Shown here: positions 20,537 through 29,034 of the stretch, piece by piece
Position numbering within the stretch: position 1 is the first letter of the stretch
How the letters are laid out: each line of letters starts with the position of its first letter
Assembly: GCF_001426345.1 (NCBI RefSeq)
Contig: NZ_LMEM01000009.1
Span: 726,079-790,078, forward strand
DNA from: Devosia sp. Root436
Lineage (GTDB): Bacteria > Pseudomonadota > Alphaproteobacteria > Rhizobiales > Devosiaceae
DNA: 64,000 nucleotides
Direction of reading: 5' to 3'
The notes under the pieces: model-generated
Database searches by the model: none
Told to the model about the DNA's origin: nothing
What the model saw: the letters and a program-made list of their open reading frames with translations, nothing else
Made by a program: the position numbers and the translations under genes

Positions 20537-21649
20537 TCACGGCCGCAGTTCCACGTCGATCTGCCGCCATTCGTCATACGCATCCGCCGAGAGGCGGTAG
20601 GGCCCGCAATTCGTCACCGCGCGCTGCGCCGCACGGGCAATGGCGCCGCCGGCCGGCGAGGCATCGGCCGAGATGATGGCCGGAATGCCATTGACCGTGC
20701 CGTCCGGGTTGAGGCTCACCATCAGCCGCACATTGAGGCCGCTGTTGATGTCGCTGGGCAAAAGGTTCCAGCATTGCTTGATCTGGCCCACCAGTCCGTC
20801 GATCTCCGACCGGCTGAGCCGCGCCGAGGTGCCGTCCGTGTCGCCCAAGGTCGGCGTGCCGCCCTGCCCGGTCGTGCCGCCGGTGGTGTTGTCGTTGTTG
20901 ATGATGGCGGAAATATCGTCGGCCAGCGACGCATCGAGCTGCGGCGTCGGCTGCTGTTGCTGGGCCTGCTGGACGGCAGCCTGGCGCTTGCGCTCCTCTT
21001 CCTCGCGCTTCTTGCGCTCGGCCTCGGCCGCAGCGAACTGCTGGCGCTTCTGTTCGAGATTGGCCGGACGGCTTGCCGGCACCGGCGCCGCCACCTGCGG
21101 GGTGGGCGGCTCGGGCTCGGGTTCCGGCTCGGGCTCAGCTTCGGGGACCGGCTCCGGGATCGGCTCGGGCGTCGGGGTCGGCGCCGGAACGGGCGCCGGC
21201 GTGGGCCGCGTGGCGGGCACCGGGGGGGCGACCGGTTCGGGTGTCGGCTCGGGTTCGGGAGCGGGTTCAGGCTCCGGCGCCGGAACAGGCTCGGGTTCCG
21301 GCTCGGGCGTGGGTTCCGGGGTGGTTTCGGGGGCCGGCGCGGTATTGGTCACCGGGGCCGGCGTCGGAATATCGGCCGGCGAGGGCGTCACCTGGTCTTC
21401 TTCGGTATTGCCGGTGGGCTGGGCCAGTTCGGCTTGCCTGTCGTCTTCGACGATGGAAGGCGTATCGGTCTCGACGATTTCGCTATCGAGCTGGCCGGCG
21501 CGGATATTGGAAAATTCCTCGATCGGCACCAGGTCGACCGAGATCGACTCCACCGCCGGCGTCAGCGGCTCGGCAAACCCCAGATTGATGAGGCCGATAG
21601 TCAGCACAGCGATGTGGGCGACGATCGAAACCGCAAGGCCGGTACGCAC
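20537..21649 (-). CDS. tolA: Tol-Pal system protein TolA (TonB-like C-terminus)
   Basis: TolA transmits energy from TolQR across the periplasm to TolB/Pal. The 370-residue protein has one N-terminal membrane helix with the SHLS-type start ([19 protein letters not shown]). A long periplasmic arm follows, made of Pro/Glu dipeptide-type repeats (residues about 95-190), then a short Lys/Glu/Gln helix and a C-terminal TonB/TolA domain with QIKQCWNLL and [13 protein letters not shown]. The arm is mainly Pro-Glu rather than the Lys-Ala-Glu helix of enterobacterial TolA. It is followed by tolB and preceded by tolR with a 4-base gap. Confidence 0.93.
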   Translation of the reverse strand: MRTGLAVSIVAHIAVLTIGLINLGFAEPLTPAVESISVDLVPIEEFSNIRAGQLDSEIVETDTPSIVEDDRQAELAQPTGNTEEDQVTPSPADIPTPAPVTNTAPAPETTPEPTPEPEPEPVPAPEPEPAPEPEPTPEPVAPPVPATRPTPAPVPAPTPTPEPIPEPVPEAEPEPEPEPEPPTPQVAAPVPASRPANLEQKRQQFAAAEAERKKREEEERKRQAAVQQAQQQQPTPQLDASLADDISAIINNDNTTGGTTGQGGTPTLGDTDGTSARLSRSEIDGLVGQIKQCWNLLPSDINSGLNVRLMVSLNPDGTVNGIPAIISADASPAGGAIARAAQRAVTNCGPYRLSADAYDEWRQIDVELRP

Positions 21650-21653
21650 TGGA

Positions 21654-22100
21654 CTAGCCCGGCTCTTTCTCGGTGATGAGGCCGATCTTGGTGAAGCCGG
21701 CCGCCGAGAGAATGCCCATGACCCGCATCACCGAGCCGTAATTGGCGGTGGTGTCGCCGCGCAGGAAGATGCGGTCCTCGGTGCCATTGGTGGCGAGCGC
21801 CGATACGGCCGGGACAAGTTCGGCTTCGGCCACGACATCCTCGCCGACATAGATCGTGCCGTCCGGCGTCACCGCCACGGTGATCGGCTGGGTCTGGCTC
21901 GGCATTTCGTTGGCTGCGGTCTGCGGCAGGTCGATGGGCACGCCGGCCGTCATCATCGGCGCGGCCACCATGAAGATGATGAGCAGCACCAGCATGACGT
22001 CCACCATCGGCGTCACGTTGATCTCGCTCATGATCGCCTTCTTCTGGCGGCGCCGACGGCGCCCGCCGCCGCCACCGCCTGCCGTGGCACCCATGCCCAT
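21654..22100 (-). CDS. tolR: Tol-Pal proton-channel subunit TolR
   Basis: TolR is the ExbD-family partner of TolQ. The 148-residue protein has a basic Gly/Arg-rich N-terminus (six Gly, then five Arg), one membrane helix with the key Asp in [19 protein letters not shown], and a periplasmic domain ending [15 protein letters not shown]. The ATG at 22100 is one base after the tolQ stop; a frame to 22157 would overlap tolQ and is unlikely to be used. It presumably forms the inner-membrane motor with TolQ and TolA. Confidence 0.95.
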   Translation of the reverse strand: MGMGATAGGGGGGRRRRRQKKAIMSEINVTPMVDVMLVLLIIFMVAAPMMTAGVPIDLPQTAANEMPSQTQPITVAVTPDGTIYVGEDVVAEAELVPAVSALATNGTEDRIFLRGDTTANYGSVMRVMGILSAAGFTKIGLITEKEPG

Positions 22101-22101
22101 G

Positions 22102-22812
22102 TCAGCGGCTCCTTGCTTCGAGCTGGCGGCTGAGAATGGTGGAGAATTCGTCGGCAAAGCCTTCCAGCCGCCCGATCATCTTGCCGGCATCGGAGCTCAG
22201 CTTGTTATAGGCGATAACCGCCGGAATGGCGGCAACCAGGCCGATGGCCGTGGCGAACAGGGCCTCGGCGATGGGGCCCGCGACCACGGCAAGGTTGGTG
22301 CTCGAGGAAGCGGCAATGGCGGTAAAGGCATTCATGATGCCCCAGACGGTGCCGAAAAGGCCGATGAAGGGGCCGGCCGAACCGATGGTGGCGAGAAAGC
22401 CGAGGCGCTTTTCCAGATGCTCGCTTTCGCGGGCAATGGCCACATCGAGCACTTTGTCGAGCCGCTGCTGCATGCCCACGAAGCTGGCGGCGTTCTGCTC
22501 GTGGCTGCGCTTCCACTCCTTCATGGCGGCGACGAACACCGCCCCGAGCCCGCCCGAAGTCTTTTCGGACTGCTGCTGATAGAGCTCCTCCAGCGACTGG
22601 CCGGACCAGAATACGCGCTCGAAGCGGTTCATCTCCGCTTGGGTGCGGCGATAGGTGATGGTCTTGTCGATGATGATGGCCCAGCACCAGATCGAGGCCC
22701 CGAGCAGGCCGAGCATCACTGCCTTGACGATCCAGTCGGCAGCCCAGAACAGCCCCCAGATGGAGAAATCGGTGTGCGGAGCAACCGCTCCCACAGCGTC
22801 CATGGCTTCCAT
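22102..22812 (-). CDS. tolQ: Tol-Pal proton-channel subunit TolQ
   Basis: TolQ is the MotA/ExbB-type channel subunit of the Tol-Pal motor. The 236-residue protein has three membrane helices: about 14-35, then the pair within SAGPFIGLFGTVWGIMNAF and PIAEALFATAIGLVAAIPAV. These contain the conserved Thr and Pro of the family. The ATG at 22812 with AGGGAT upstream is chosen; a further upstream start at 22854 adds 14 polar residues. It is the first tol gene; ybgC lies further upstream beyond the divergent CHRD gene, unlike the usual ybgC-tolQ adjacency. Confidence 0.95.
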   Translation of the reverse strand: MEAMDAVGAVAPHTDFSIWGLFWAADWIVKAVMLGLLGASIWCWAIIIDKTITYRRTQAEMNRFERVFWSGQSLEELYQQQSEKTSGGLGAVFVAAMKEWKRSHEQNAASFVGMQQRLDKVLDVAIARESEHLEKRLGFLATIGSAGPFIGLFGTVWGIMNAFTAIAASSSTNLAVVAGPIAEALFATAIGLVAAIPAVIAYNKLSSDAGKMIGRLEGFADEFSTILSRQLEARSR

Positions 22813-22855
22813 GTCGTGATCCCTTTTGGCCCGGTTCGCTTGACCGACCCTCAAG

Positions 22856-22884
22856 CATCAGGCGATGGGGTCGAAATCTGTCAA
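22856..22884 (-). promoter_or_regulatory. Possible tolQ promoter
   Basis: Minus strand TTGACA (22879-22884) is followed after 17 bases by CTGATG (22856-22861), 44 bases before the tolQ start. The -35 is a perfect match and the -10 is poor, so this is a weak call. Confidence 0.35.
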
Positions 22885-22930
22885 AATTAAGAGAAATGCC
22901 CGGCAAACCGGCCCTTTGCGAGCCGGCTCC

Positions 22931-22944
22931 CGGACACGTGTCCG
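22931..22944. promoter_or_regulatory. Perfect 14-bp palindrome between tolQ and the CHRD gene
   Basis: CGGACACGTGTCCG is fully self-complementary without a spacer and lies in the 262-base divergent region, 119 bases from the tolQ start and 131 from the CHRD gene. It may be an operator. No cognate regulator can be named. Confidence 0.35.
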
Positions 22945-23074
22945 CTTTGCCGCAATTATGGTCAAGAAGAAGTTAAGAAAGAGAGTCGGGGCAACAAGCT
23001 GTGAAGGAACGTCAGCCCCTGGAGCCCGTTGATCGGCAGGCGCCGATCCCGGCGCGTTCCACAGGAGGAAGCTC

Positions 23075-23512
23075 ATGACGATTCGTATCGCGTCCCTGGC
23101 CGCCATCACGTCGGTAGCAATGCTGCTGGCTGCCCCGGCCTATGCCGAAATGCTCAACATGACGGCCGAACTCACCGGCGCCGCCGAGGTTCCTGCCAAT
23201 GATTCCGCCGGCACGGGCACGCTTGAAGCCACCTATGACACCGAAACCATGATGTTCACCTGGGCGGTCAACTATGAGGGGCTGACCGGCGATGCCACCG
23301 CCGCGCATTTCCACGGCCCGGCCGCTGCCGACGCCACTGCCGGCCCCGTAGTCCCGATCGATGGCGATCTCGCCAGCCCGATCGAGGGCTCGGCCACCCT
23401 GACCGAGGAGCAGGCAACCCAGTTGCAGGACGGGCTGTGGTATTTCAACGTCCACACCGCCAAATATCCCGATGGCGAAATCCGGGGCCAGGTGACGGCT
23501 GCGGCGATGTAA
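23075..23512 (+). CDS. Secreted CHRD-domain protein
   Basis: The 145-residue protein has a clean signal peptide (ITSVAMLLAAPAYA) and then a single CHRD (chordin-type) domain, seen in LTGAAEVPANDSAGTGTLEA, AAHFHGPAA and DGLWYFNVHTAKYPDGEIRG. The bacterial role of CHRD proteins is not established; they are exported and presumably extracytoplasmic. The ATG is preceded by AGGAGG. It is the only plus-strand gene between tolQ and ybgC and breaks the usual ybgC-tolQ link. It ends in a terminator shared with ybgC. Confidence 0.9.
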   Translation: MTIRIASLAAITSVAMLLAAPAYAEMLNMTAELTGAAEVPANDSAGTGTLEATYDTETMMFTWAVNYEGLTGDATAAHFHGPAAADATAGPVVPIDGDLASPIEGSATLTEEQATQLQDGLWYFNVHTAKYPDGEIRGQVTAAAM

Positions 23513-23514
23513 CG

Positions 23515-23546
23515 AAAAAGGGGACCGGTCAGTCGGTCCCCTTTTT
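23515..23546. terminator. Bidirectional terminator between the CHRD gene and ybgC
   Basis: AAAAA-GGGGACCG-loop-CGGTCCCC-TTTTT is symmetric, giving a T-run on both strands. It starts three bases after the CHRD stop and overlaps the ybgC stop codon (23529-23531). Confidence 0.9.
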
Positions 23547-23936
23547 AGCGGCAAGCGCCCTGATGGCGGCAGGCATTCGCGCCGGGCCGCCACTGGTCCT
23601 GATGGCCACGACGACCACGCCGGCCCGCGTCAGCACCGCGCCATCACGCAGAATGGCCTGCGCCAGCGTCAGCCGCGCGCCGCTGACTGCGGCGATTTCG
23701 GTCGTCACGGTGAGCAGGTCATCGATATGGGCGGCACCATCGAAGGCGATATCCATCGAGCGGACGGCAAAGGCCAGGCCCTGCGCGGCCAGTTCGGAAT
23801 GGTGGATGCCCTCGTCGCGCAGGAATTCGGTGCGGCCGCGCTCGAAGAATTTGAGATAGGCGGCGTGATAGACATTGCCCGAAAAATCGGTGTCTTCGTA
23901 ATAGATGCGGACGGGGAAACTGTGAGCCCGGCTCAT
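23529..23936 (-). CDS. ybgC: Acyl-CoA thioesterase YbgC
   Basis: YbgC is a hot-dog-fold thioesterase of the Tol-Pal cluster, acting on short-chain acyl-CoA or acyl-ACP. The 135-residue protein has VRIYYEDTDFSGNVYHAAYLKFFERGRTEFL in its first third, with the catalytic Asp in the 4-hydroxybenzoyl-CoA-thioesterase-type motif (read here in pieces YYEDTDFSGNVYH and FERGRTEF). The ATG at 23936 overlaps the stop of the upstream PIN-like gene by 4 bases, with GGGGAGGG eight bases before it, so translation is coupled. Confidence 0.93.
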   Translation of the reverse strand: MSRAHSFPVRIYYEDTDFSGNVYHAAYLKFFERGRTEFLRDEGIHHSELAAQGLAFAVRSMDIAFDGAAHIDDLLTVTTEIAAVSGARLTLAQAILRDGAVLTRAGVVVVAIRTSGGPARMPAAIRALAAKKGTD

Positions 23937-24574
23937 ACAAACAGCCCTCCCCAAGGCTTGAAATGTTGCCACCATTCTACTGGTGTCATTATCCTTACCG
24001 GGACATTCAGCAGCCGCTCACGATGCCGAACGATCGTCCTGCGGTCCGCGGTACAGAAGGTGTCGCAGCCTAGACCGACAGCGTTTCCGATAAGTTCACG
24101 GTCTGGCATGTCCTGTAGGGCTGACAGGAATGGAGCGTCCACAGAGCGGCGGCCTAGATCATTTGCGTGAGCATAACTTTCGTTGTGAGTAAGAAGCAGA
24201 TCTCTGGCGTAGTCGAGTAGGTCAGCTCGCAAATTAGCATCCGGCGTATTGGCGATCTCGTCTAGCGCCCTCGGTGAGGTGGTAACGACCCAATTCGCAC
24301 GGGCCCCAACTTGCATAAGATGCATTAGCGCCTCGACGTCATGTGCACGAGTCTCAGCAACATCCTCCGGGATAGCTTCACCTTCGAAGACGCAGTTGCC
24401 ATACTTCACAAGAAGGTTCACCACGCTCGTATCGAGGAAGATGCGAAGTGGCACGGAATCCCACGGGTATCGCGCGCAGTCTTCCGAGTGCTCCCCCTCC
24501 GCACGGTACATCAACCATCGACCCCGCGCCGCGTCCCAGTGTTCGAGCGTACGACGTGCGATTTTATGAGCCAT
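23933..24574 (-). CDS. PIN-like domain protein of unknown role
   Basis: The 213-residue protein is not one I can name. The middle part has RIFLDTSVVNLLVKYG (Asp48), a Glu at 106 in RALDEIAN, Asp158 in MPDRELIG and Asp177 in FCTADRRTIV. Spacing of these acidic residues matches a PIN-type ribonuclease, longer than VapC because of a 40-residue N-terminal extension and an insertion around 60-90. The gene looks less GC-rich than its neighbours. It lies between the Nudix gene and ybgC, and its stop overlaps the ybgC start by 4 bases. No antitoxin-like gene is next to it. It may have come in by transfer; the nuclease function is inference. Confidence 0.65.
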   Translation of the reverse strand: MAHKIARRTLEHWDAARGRWLMYRAEGEHSEDCARYPWDSVPLRIFLDTSVVNLLVKYGNCVFEGEAIPEDVAETRAHDVEALMHLMQVGARANWVVTTSPRALDEIANTPDANLRADLLDYARDLLLTHNESYAHANDLGRRSVDAPFLSALQDMPDRELIGNAVGLGCDTFCTADRRTIVRHRERLLNVPVRIMTPVEWWQHFKPWGGLFV

Positions 24575-24609
24575 GGTTGCCTACCCCGCCGGCAATGGGA
24601 TCGCCCGGG

Positions 24610-25116
24610 TCATTCCACCGCCTCGCCTTCGTGGAACACGACATGCTCGGGCGCGCCGGACAAAGCCCGCAACCGCGCCGGCAGCCAGGGCGGCAGCAGG
24701 CACGCCTCTTTCAGCGCCGGTCCCTCAAGCGGCAGCCAGGAAAATTGCAGCAGGTGCCCTTCATCCTCGCGCACGAGGAAAGGCTGCTGGCCGCCGGGCC
24801 GCACAGTTTCGGGCAGGTCGATGGCATAGATGAAACCGAGCTCGTGATAGCGGTCGCCCTCGCGGCCATAAAAGCTCTCCGAGGTAAAAAGCAGCGAGCC
24901 GACCTCGATCGGCATGACCAGTTCCTCGGCCATTTCACGCACCAGCGCGACATTGCTGGGCTCGCCCATCTCGACGCGGCCGCCCGGCAGCATGCAGTAG
25001 CTGTCATCGTCCTCGCGGCAGACCAGCACATGCCCGTCGCGGATGGCGACGCCGGCCACCCGATAGTTGAAGCAGGTGCCCCCGACCGGAAAGCTCAGCA
25101 GGATTCGCGCACTCAT
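24610..25116 (-). CDS. Nudix hydrolase
   Basis: The 168-residue protein carries a Nudix box, [21 protein letters not shown] (read as GGRVEMGE then REMAEE, residues about 45-65), which binds Mg2+ for hydrolysis of a nucleoside diphosphate linked to another moiety. The usual Gly after EEx is Val here, a mild deviation. The substrate cannot be told. Its ATG overlaps the ruvB stop by 4 bases, so it is translated as part of the ruv operon. Confidence 0.85.
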   Translation of the reverse strand: MSARILLSFPVGGTCFNYRVAGVAIRDGHVLVCREDDDSYCMLPGGRVEMGEPSNVALVREMAEELVMPIEVGSLLFTSESFYGREGDRYHELGFIYAIDLPETVRPGGQQPFLVREDEGHLLQFSWLPLEGPALKEACLLPPWLPARLRALSGAPEHVVFHEGEAVE

Positions 25117-26153
25117 TCCGCCTCCGGCTCCTCGAACAGGCTCGCCTGCAGGCCGACAAAGCCCTGCGGCACGACTTTGCCCAGATGCTGGAAGGCGGTG
25201 CCGGTGAGCATGCGGCCGCGCGGGGTGCGCTGGATGAACCCCTGCTGGATCAGATAGGGCTCGACGATTTCTTCGATGGCGTCGCGCGGCTCACTCAGCG
25301 CCGCGGCAATGGTCTCGATGCCCACCGGGCCGCCATTGTAGAAATCGGCGATGGTGGTGAGATAGCGCCGGTCGAGCTGGTCGAGCCCGCGCGCATCGAC
25401 ATCGAGCCGCAGCAGCGCCTTGTCGGCAATGGCGCGGGTGATCTCGCCCGAGCCGTCGACCAGCGCGAAATCGGTGACCCGGCGCAAAAGCCGCCCGGCA
25501 ATGCGCGGCGTGCCGCGGGAACGGCGGGCGATTTCCATCGCCCCGTCGGGTGCCATCGGCATGCCGAGCAGCCGCGCGCCGCGCTGCACGATCTGCACCA
25601 GTTCCTCGGGCGTATAGAAATTGAGCCGCACCGGAATGCCGAAGCGGTCACGCAGCGGCGTGGTGAGGAGGCCCGCACGGGTGGTCGCGCCGACCAGCGT
25701 GAACTTGGCCAGGTCGATGCGCACCGAACGGGCGGCCGGGCCCTCGCCGATGATGAGATCGAGCTGGAAATCCTCCATCGCCGGATAGAGCACTTCCTCG
25801 ATCGCCGGATTGAGCCGGTGGATTTCATCGATGAACAGCACGTCGCGCTCTTCGAGATTGGTCAGCAGCGCCGCCAGATCGCCCGCCTTGGCGATGACCG
25901 GACCGGACGTGGCGCGGAAGCCGACGCCCAGCTCGCGAGAAATGATCTGCGCCAGAGTGGTCTTGCCCAGCCCCGGCGGACCCACGAACAGCACATGATC
26001 GAGCGCCGTGCCGCGCTTCTTGGCCGCCTCGATGAAGACTTCAAGATTGGCCCGCGCCGCAGCCTGGCCGACAAATTCGGAAAAGCCCGAGGGACGCAGG
26101 GACACGTCGAGCGGATCGTCACGGCCGGCGGCAGGAGAGGTAAGGTCGGTCAC
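25113..26153 (-). CDS. ruvB: Holliday junction helicase subunit RuvB
   Basis: RuvB is the hexameric AAA+ motor of branch migration with RuvA. The 346-residue protein shows [12 protein letters not shown] at the N-terminus, Walker A GPPGLGKT (residues 58-65), Walker B FIDEIHRL, sensor 1 GATTRAGLL with the arginine finger region LRDRFGI, and the winged-helix C-terminus [13 protein letters not shown] and [14 protein letters not shown]. Its ATG overlaps the vapC stop by 4 bases, so in this genome it is translationally coupled to a toxin gene rather than to ruvA. Confidence 0.97.
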   Translation of the reverse strand: MTDLTSPAAGRDDPLDVSLRPSGFSEFVGQAAARANLEVFIEAAKKRGTALDHVLFVGPPGLGKTTLAQIISRELGVGFRATSGPVIAKAGDLAALLTNLEERDVLFIDEIHRLNPAIEEVLYPAMEDFQLDLIIGEGPAARSVRIDLAKFTLVGATTRAGLLTTPLRDRFGIPVRLNFYTPEELVQIVQRGARLLGMPMAPDGAMEIARRSRGTPRIAGRLLRRVTDFALVDGSGEITRAIADKALLRLDVDARGLDQLDRRYLTTIADFYNGGPVGIETIAAALSEPRDAIEEIVEPYLIQQGFIQRTPRGRMLTGTAFQHLGKVVPQGFVGLQASLFEEPEAE

Positions 26154-26548
26154 GCAAGCAATTCCATTCCGGGTAGGCGTTTGGCGGCATTGCGATCGAA
26201 GGTAGCCGTCTTGGACGCACCGGCATCCTCTGCCAGCGCTGCGATGATGGCATCCGAAATGTCGGCGTTGGCTTCGCGAGCAACCAGTACAGCGTTTTCT
26301 ATGAGGTCACTGCGTTCGACCACGATATTTTCACTATCGAACAACCAGTCCATCGCGCCGTGAATGGCCTCGCTCGCATAGCCGTAGCTCTTGTCCAGAA
26401 CCCAGGCAAACTCTGCAACAACCACCGAACTGACGAAAGCAGGATCGTCAGCGGACCGCTGTGCCATGAAGCGCGCAGCAGCATCCAGTTGAGCCGGGTT
26501 GTCGCGAACCAGCAAGCGCACCAGAACGTTGGTATCGACACCAATCAT
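26150..26548 (-). CDS. vapC: VapC-type PIN-domain toxin
   Basis: The 132-residue protein is a typical PIN ribonuclease. It begins [16 protein letters not shown] (Asp5), has a Glu in VVAEFAWVL, Asp residues in [17 protein letters not shown] and a final Asp in TATFDRNAA. VapC toxins usually cut tRNA or rRNA. It overlaps the vapB stop by 1 base and the ruvB start by 4 bases. Its place inside the ruvA-ruvB gap is unusual. All acidic residues are present, so activity is expected. Confidence 0.9.
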   Translation of the reverse strand: MIGVDTNVLVRLLVRDNPAQLDAAARFMAQRSADDPAFVSSVVVAEFAWVLDKSYGYASEAIHGAMDWLFDSENIVVERSDLIENAVLVAREANADISDAIIAALAEDAGASKTATFDRNAAKRLPGMELLA

Positions 26549-26829
26549 TATCCGTTGGACCGCTGCAGGCGCTCGTCCACCGCTCGGCCAATATCCTCGT
26601 TCATCTCTTCGATAGTCACGTGCCGACCGTTGGGAGGCGAACCAAGTGCGCCTGCAAAATCTTCCAGCCGCCTGGTCTTTGCCCGCACTGTCAAAACGCC
26701 ATTATCGAGTCGCCACCTCAACGCCGTGCCGTCCTTGATACCCATCGCGTCCCGCACTTCCTTAGGGATGGTGGTTTGGCCCTTGCTGGTAACGGCAGAC
26801 GAAGCCTCCAGGCGAAAAACCTTATTCAT
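26548..26829 (-). CDS. vapB: AbrB/VapB-type antitoxin
   Basis: The 93-residue protein has an N-terminal swapped-hairpin AbrB domain, seen in EASSAVTSKGQTTIPKEVRD followed by AMGIKDGTALRWRLDNGVL, the SpoVT-AbrB signature. The C-terminal acidic tail (TIEEMNEDIGRAVDERL) would neutralise VapC. The ATG at 26829 has GGAG seven bases upstream; a TTG two codons earlier is an alternative. It has its own promoter and palindromic operator in the 61 bases after ruvA. Confidence 0.88.
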   Translation of the reverse strand: MNKVFRLEASSAVTSKGQTTIPKEVRDAMGIKDGTALRWRLDNGVLTVRAKTRRLEDFAGALGSPPNGRHVTIEEMNEDIGRAVDERLQRSNG

Positions 26830-26843
26830 TGCCAAGCTCCATT

Positions 26844-26886
26844 TTCCTTACTTTCCAATTATAGTAAGGAATCGTTACACAAACAA
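26844..26886 (-). promoter_or_regulatory. vapBC promoter with overlapping 9-bp inverted repeat
   Basis: Minus strand TTGTTT (26881-26886), 17 bases, TATAAT (26858-26863). TTCCTTACT (26844-26852) and AGTAAGGAA (26863-26871) are perfect 9-bp arms 10 bases apart that cover the -10 region, the expected site for VapB autorepression. This promoter also lies upstream of ruvB. Confidence 0.7.
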
Positions 26887-26890
26887 GGCG

Positions 26891-27508
26891 CTACACGCTC
26901 AACTCCCGCAGCCCCAGCCGGATCAGTTTTTCCGTGGCAATCCCGTCGCCCTCGCGCGCCACGATGCGGGCCAGTGCCGCAGACGCCTGCGCCGAGGAAT
27001 AACCCAGATTGGTCAGCGCCGAGACGGCATCGGTGATTGCCGACGGCGCCACGCCTTCGCCGAGCGCGGCCTGCAGACCCAACGTGCCGGCGTCGATGCC
27101 CGGGCCGGTGGGCGCCTTGCCCTTGAGTTCGGTGACGAGCCGCACGGCGAGCTTGGGGCCGACGCCGTTGGCGCGGCCGATCATCGCCTTGTCCTGCAAA
27201 GCCACGGCGCTGGAGAGTTCGGCGGGTGACAGCACGGAGAGAATGGACAGCGCCACGCGGGCGCCGACGCCCTGCACGGTCATCAGCAGGTTGAACCAGC
27301 CCTTTTCGCCTTCGCTGGAAAAGCCATAGAGGCGGATCATGTCCTCGCGCACGATGGTCTCGATGAAGACCACCGCCGCCTCGCCGACGCGCGGCAGGGC
27401 CTGCAAGGTGCGGCTGGAACAGAAGGCTTCGTAGCAGACGCCGCCGCAATCGATCAGCACGAAATCGTCGCCGAAGCTGTCCACCAGCCCCTTGAGCTTG
27501 CCGATCAT
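26891..27508 (-). CDS. ruvA: Holliday junction complex subunit RuvA
   Basis: RuvA binds four-way junctions and loads RuvB. The 205-residue protein starts [20 protein letters not shown]. It has the tandem helix-hairpin-helix motifs ([13 protein letters not shown] and [19 protein letters not shown]) and a C-terminal three-helix domain ([19 protein letters not shown]) that contacts RuvB. Its ATG overlaps the ruvC stop by 4 bases. ruvB follows only after the inserted vapBC pair. Confidence 0.95.
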   Translation of the reverse strand: MIGKLKGLVDSFGDDFVLIDCGGVCYEAFCSSRTLQALPRVGEAAVVFIETIVREDMIRLYGFSSEGEKGWFNLLMTVQGVGARVALSILSVLSPAELSSAVALQDKAMIGRANGVGPKLAVRLVTELKGKAPTGPGIDAGTLGLQAALGEGVAPSAITDAVSALTNLGYSSAQASAALARIVAREGDGIATEKLIRLGLRELSV

Positions 27509-28011
27509 ACCAGCGCCCTCAGCCGCTGGCTCGAAACCCGGTGATGGGCATGGCAGATGGCGATGGCCAGTGCATCGGCGGCGTCTGCGCCCTTGAAATC
27601 GGCCGCGGGCAGCAATGTCTTGACCATGAGCTGGATCTGTCCCTTGTCGGCATGGCCGGTGCCGACCACCGATTTCTTGACCAGGTTGGCGGCATATTCG
27701 GCGACCGGCAGGCCACGCGCCGCCGGCGTCAACAGGGCCACGCCACGCGCCTGCCCCAGGATCAGCGCCGAGCGCGCCCCGGCATTGACGAAGGTTTCTT
27801 CCACCGCAGCCTCCTCGGGCGCGAACCGATCGAGCACCTCGCCCAGCCCTGTGAACAACAAGGCAAGACGTTCGGCCAGCGAACCATCGACATCAGGCGT
27901 CACCGTGCCCGATGCCACGAAGGTCAGCCGGTTGCCCTGTGTCTCGATGACGCCCCAGCCGCAGCGGCGCAGGCCGGGATCGATTCCGATGATTCGGGTA
28001 GCAGCACTCAT
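27505..28011 (-). CDS. ruvC: Holliday junction endonuclease RuvC
   Basis: RuvC resolves Holliday junctions by paired cuts. The 168-residue protein begins with [18 protein letters not shown] (first catalytic Asp), then [21 protein letters not shown] (Glu), and [15 protein letters not shown] (two Asp), giving the four acidic residues of the RNase H fold. The ATG at 28011 with AGGATG upstream is preferred to one at 28062. It is the first gene of the ruvCA(vapBC)B-Nudix run. Confidence 0.95.
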   Translation of the reverse strand: MSAATRIIGIDPGLRRCGWGVIETQGNRLTFVASGTVTPDVDGSLAERLALLFTGLGEVLDRFAPEEAAVEETFVNAGARSALILGQARGVALLTPAARGLPVAEYAANLVKKSVVGTGHADKGQIQLMVKTLLPAADFKGADAADALAIAICHAHHRVSSQRLRALV

Positions 28012-28174
28012 GCGCTCATCCTTAATGATGCGCCGCCAGCCTACCAAGCCCAATGTGAACAAAAAGGCAACATAGCCGGTGGAAAACCGGGGATCGATAA
28101 AATCCTAGCCATCGCGCAAACACCATCTTCAAGCCGCGTCCCTAGTTTGATCAGCGGGAATGCAGGGGCAAAGC

Positions 28175-28927
28175 ATGACGGAACTTGTTCGGAACCTTCC
28201 GAAGCGGGCGTGGCTGCGCATCTATCGCGTCACCGGGGCGATAACGCTCATCTCCGTGGCGCTGTCGGTGATCTTTACCAACATGATCATGGAAATCTTC
28301 TCGGCCGGGGTAAACGTGCAGGGGCTGGTCGTCTCCATCGTCATGCCGCTGGCGCTGGGCGGGCCGATGACCTGGTTCCTGGTGCTCAGGCATGAGCAAT
28401 TGCGTCATGCCAACGATCAGCTCGAGCATATGGCGAGCACCGACTGGCTGACCGCCTGCCTCAACCGCGGGGCCTTTACCGGCGCGGTCAGCCGCCATCT
28501 CGATCGCCGCGCGCCGACGGAACGTGGCGGCGCCTTGCTGATCGTGGATGCCGACGACTTCAAGAGCGTCAACGACCGGTTCGGCCATGAAGCGGGGGAC
28601 GATGCCCTGCAACTGATCGCCAGCGCCATCCGCCAGGCAGTGCGCAGCACCGATCTGGTCGGGCGGCTGGGCGGCGAAGAGTTCGGCGTTTTCCTGACCG
28701 ATTCCGACACCGCCACCGCCGACCATGTGGCCGAGCGCATCCGGCGCTCGGTATCGGCCATCGCCTTCGCTCCCGGGGGCTCGCCTTGCCCGCTCTCGGT
28801 CAGCATCGGCGGCGCCACCTTTGCCACGCACGCTCCCTTCGGCGACCTCTATCGCCTTGCCGACCAGCACCTTTACGAAGCCAAGAATACCGGCCGCGAC
28901 CGCGTCGCCATGATGCAGGCGGCCTGA
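28175..28927 (+). CDS. Membrane diguanylate cyclase (GGDEF), copy 1
   Basis: The 250-residue protein makes cyclic di-GMP from GTP if active. Two membrane helices (about 22-40 and 50-70) precede a coiled linker and a GGDEF domain with DADDFKSVNDRFGHEAGDDA and the active-site motif RLGGEEFGVF (166-170). RSTD at 157-160 is a full RxxD inhibitory I-site five residues before it. There is no sensor domain beyond the membrane part. The ATG at 28175 has AGGGG seven bases upstream; 28160 is an alternative in-frame start. It lies 108 bases upstream of a paralogue. Confidence 0.93.
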   Translation: MTELVRNLPKRAWLRIYRVTGAITLISVALSVIFTNMIMEIFSAGVNVQGLVVSIVMPLALGGPMTWFLVLRHEQLRHANDQLEHMASTDWLTACLNRGAFTGAVSRHLDRRAPTERGGALLIVDADDFKSVNDRFGHEAGDDALQLIASAIRQAVRSTDLVGRLGGEEFGVFLTDSDTATADHVAERIRRSVSAIAFAPGGSPCPLSVSIGGATFATHAPFGDLYRLADQHLYEAKNTGRDRVAMMQAA

Positions 28928-29034
28928 CATGGAGACGCCTGCCGCCTGACCGACCTGTCGCTACGCCACCCCCCGCCTGCCTGCCCCTGGCATGGCAGGC
29001 GGATTTGCCGTTTCAAAGCCGAGAGAACCGCTCG

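Noticed and set aside
19334..21676. A 780-residue plus-strand frame opposite tolB and tolA
   Set aside because: It spans two well-supported minus-strand genes and reads as Arg/Gly/His-rich noise.
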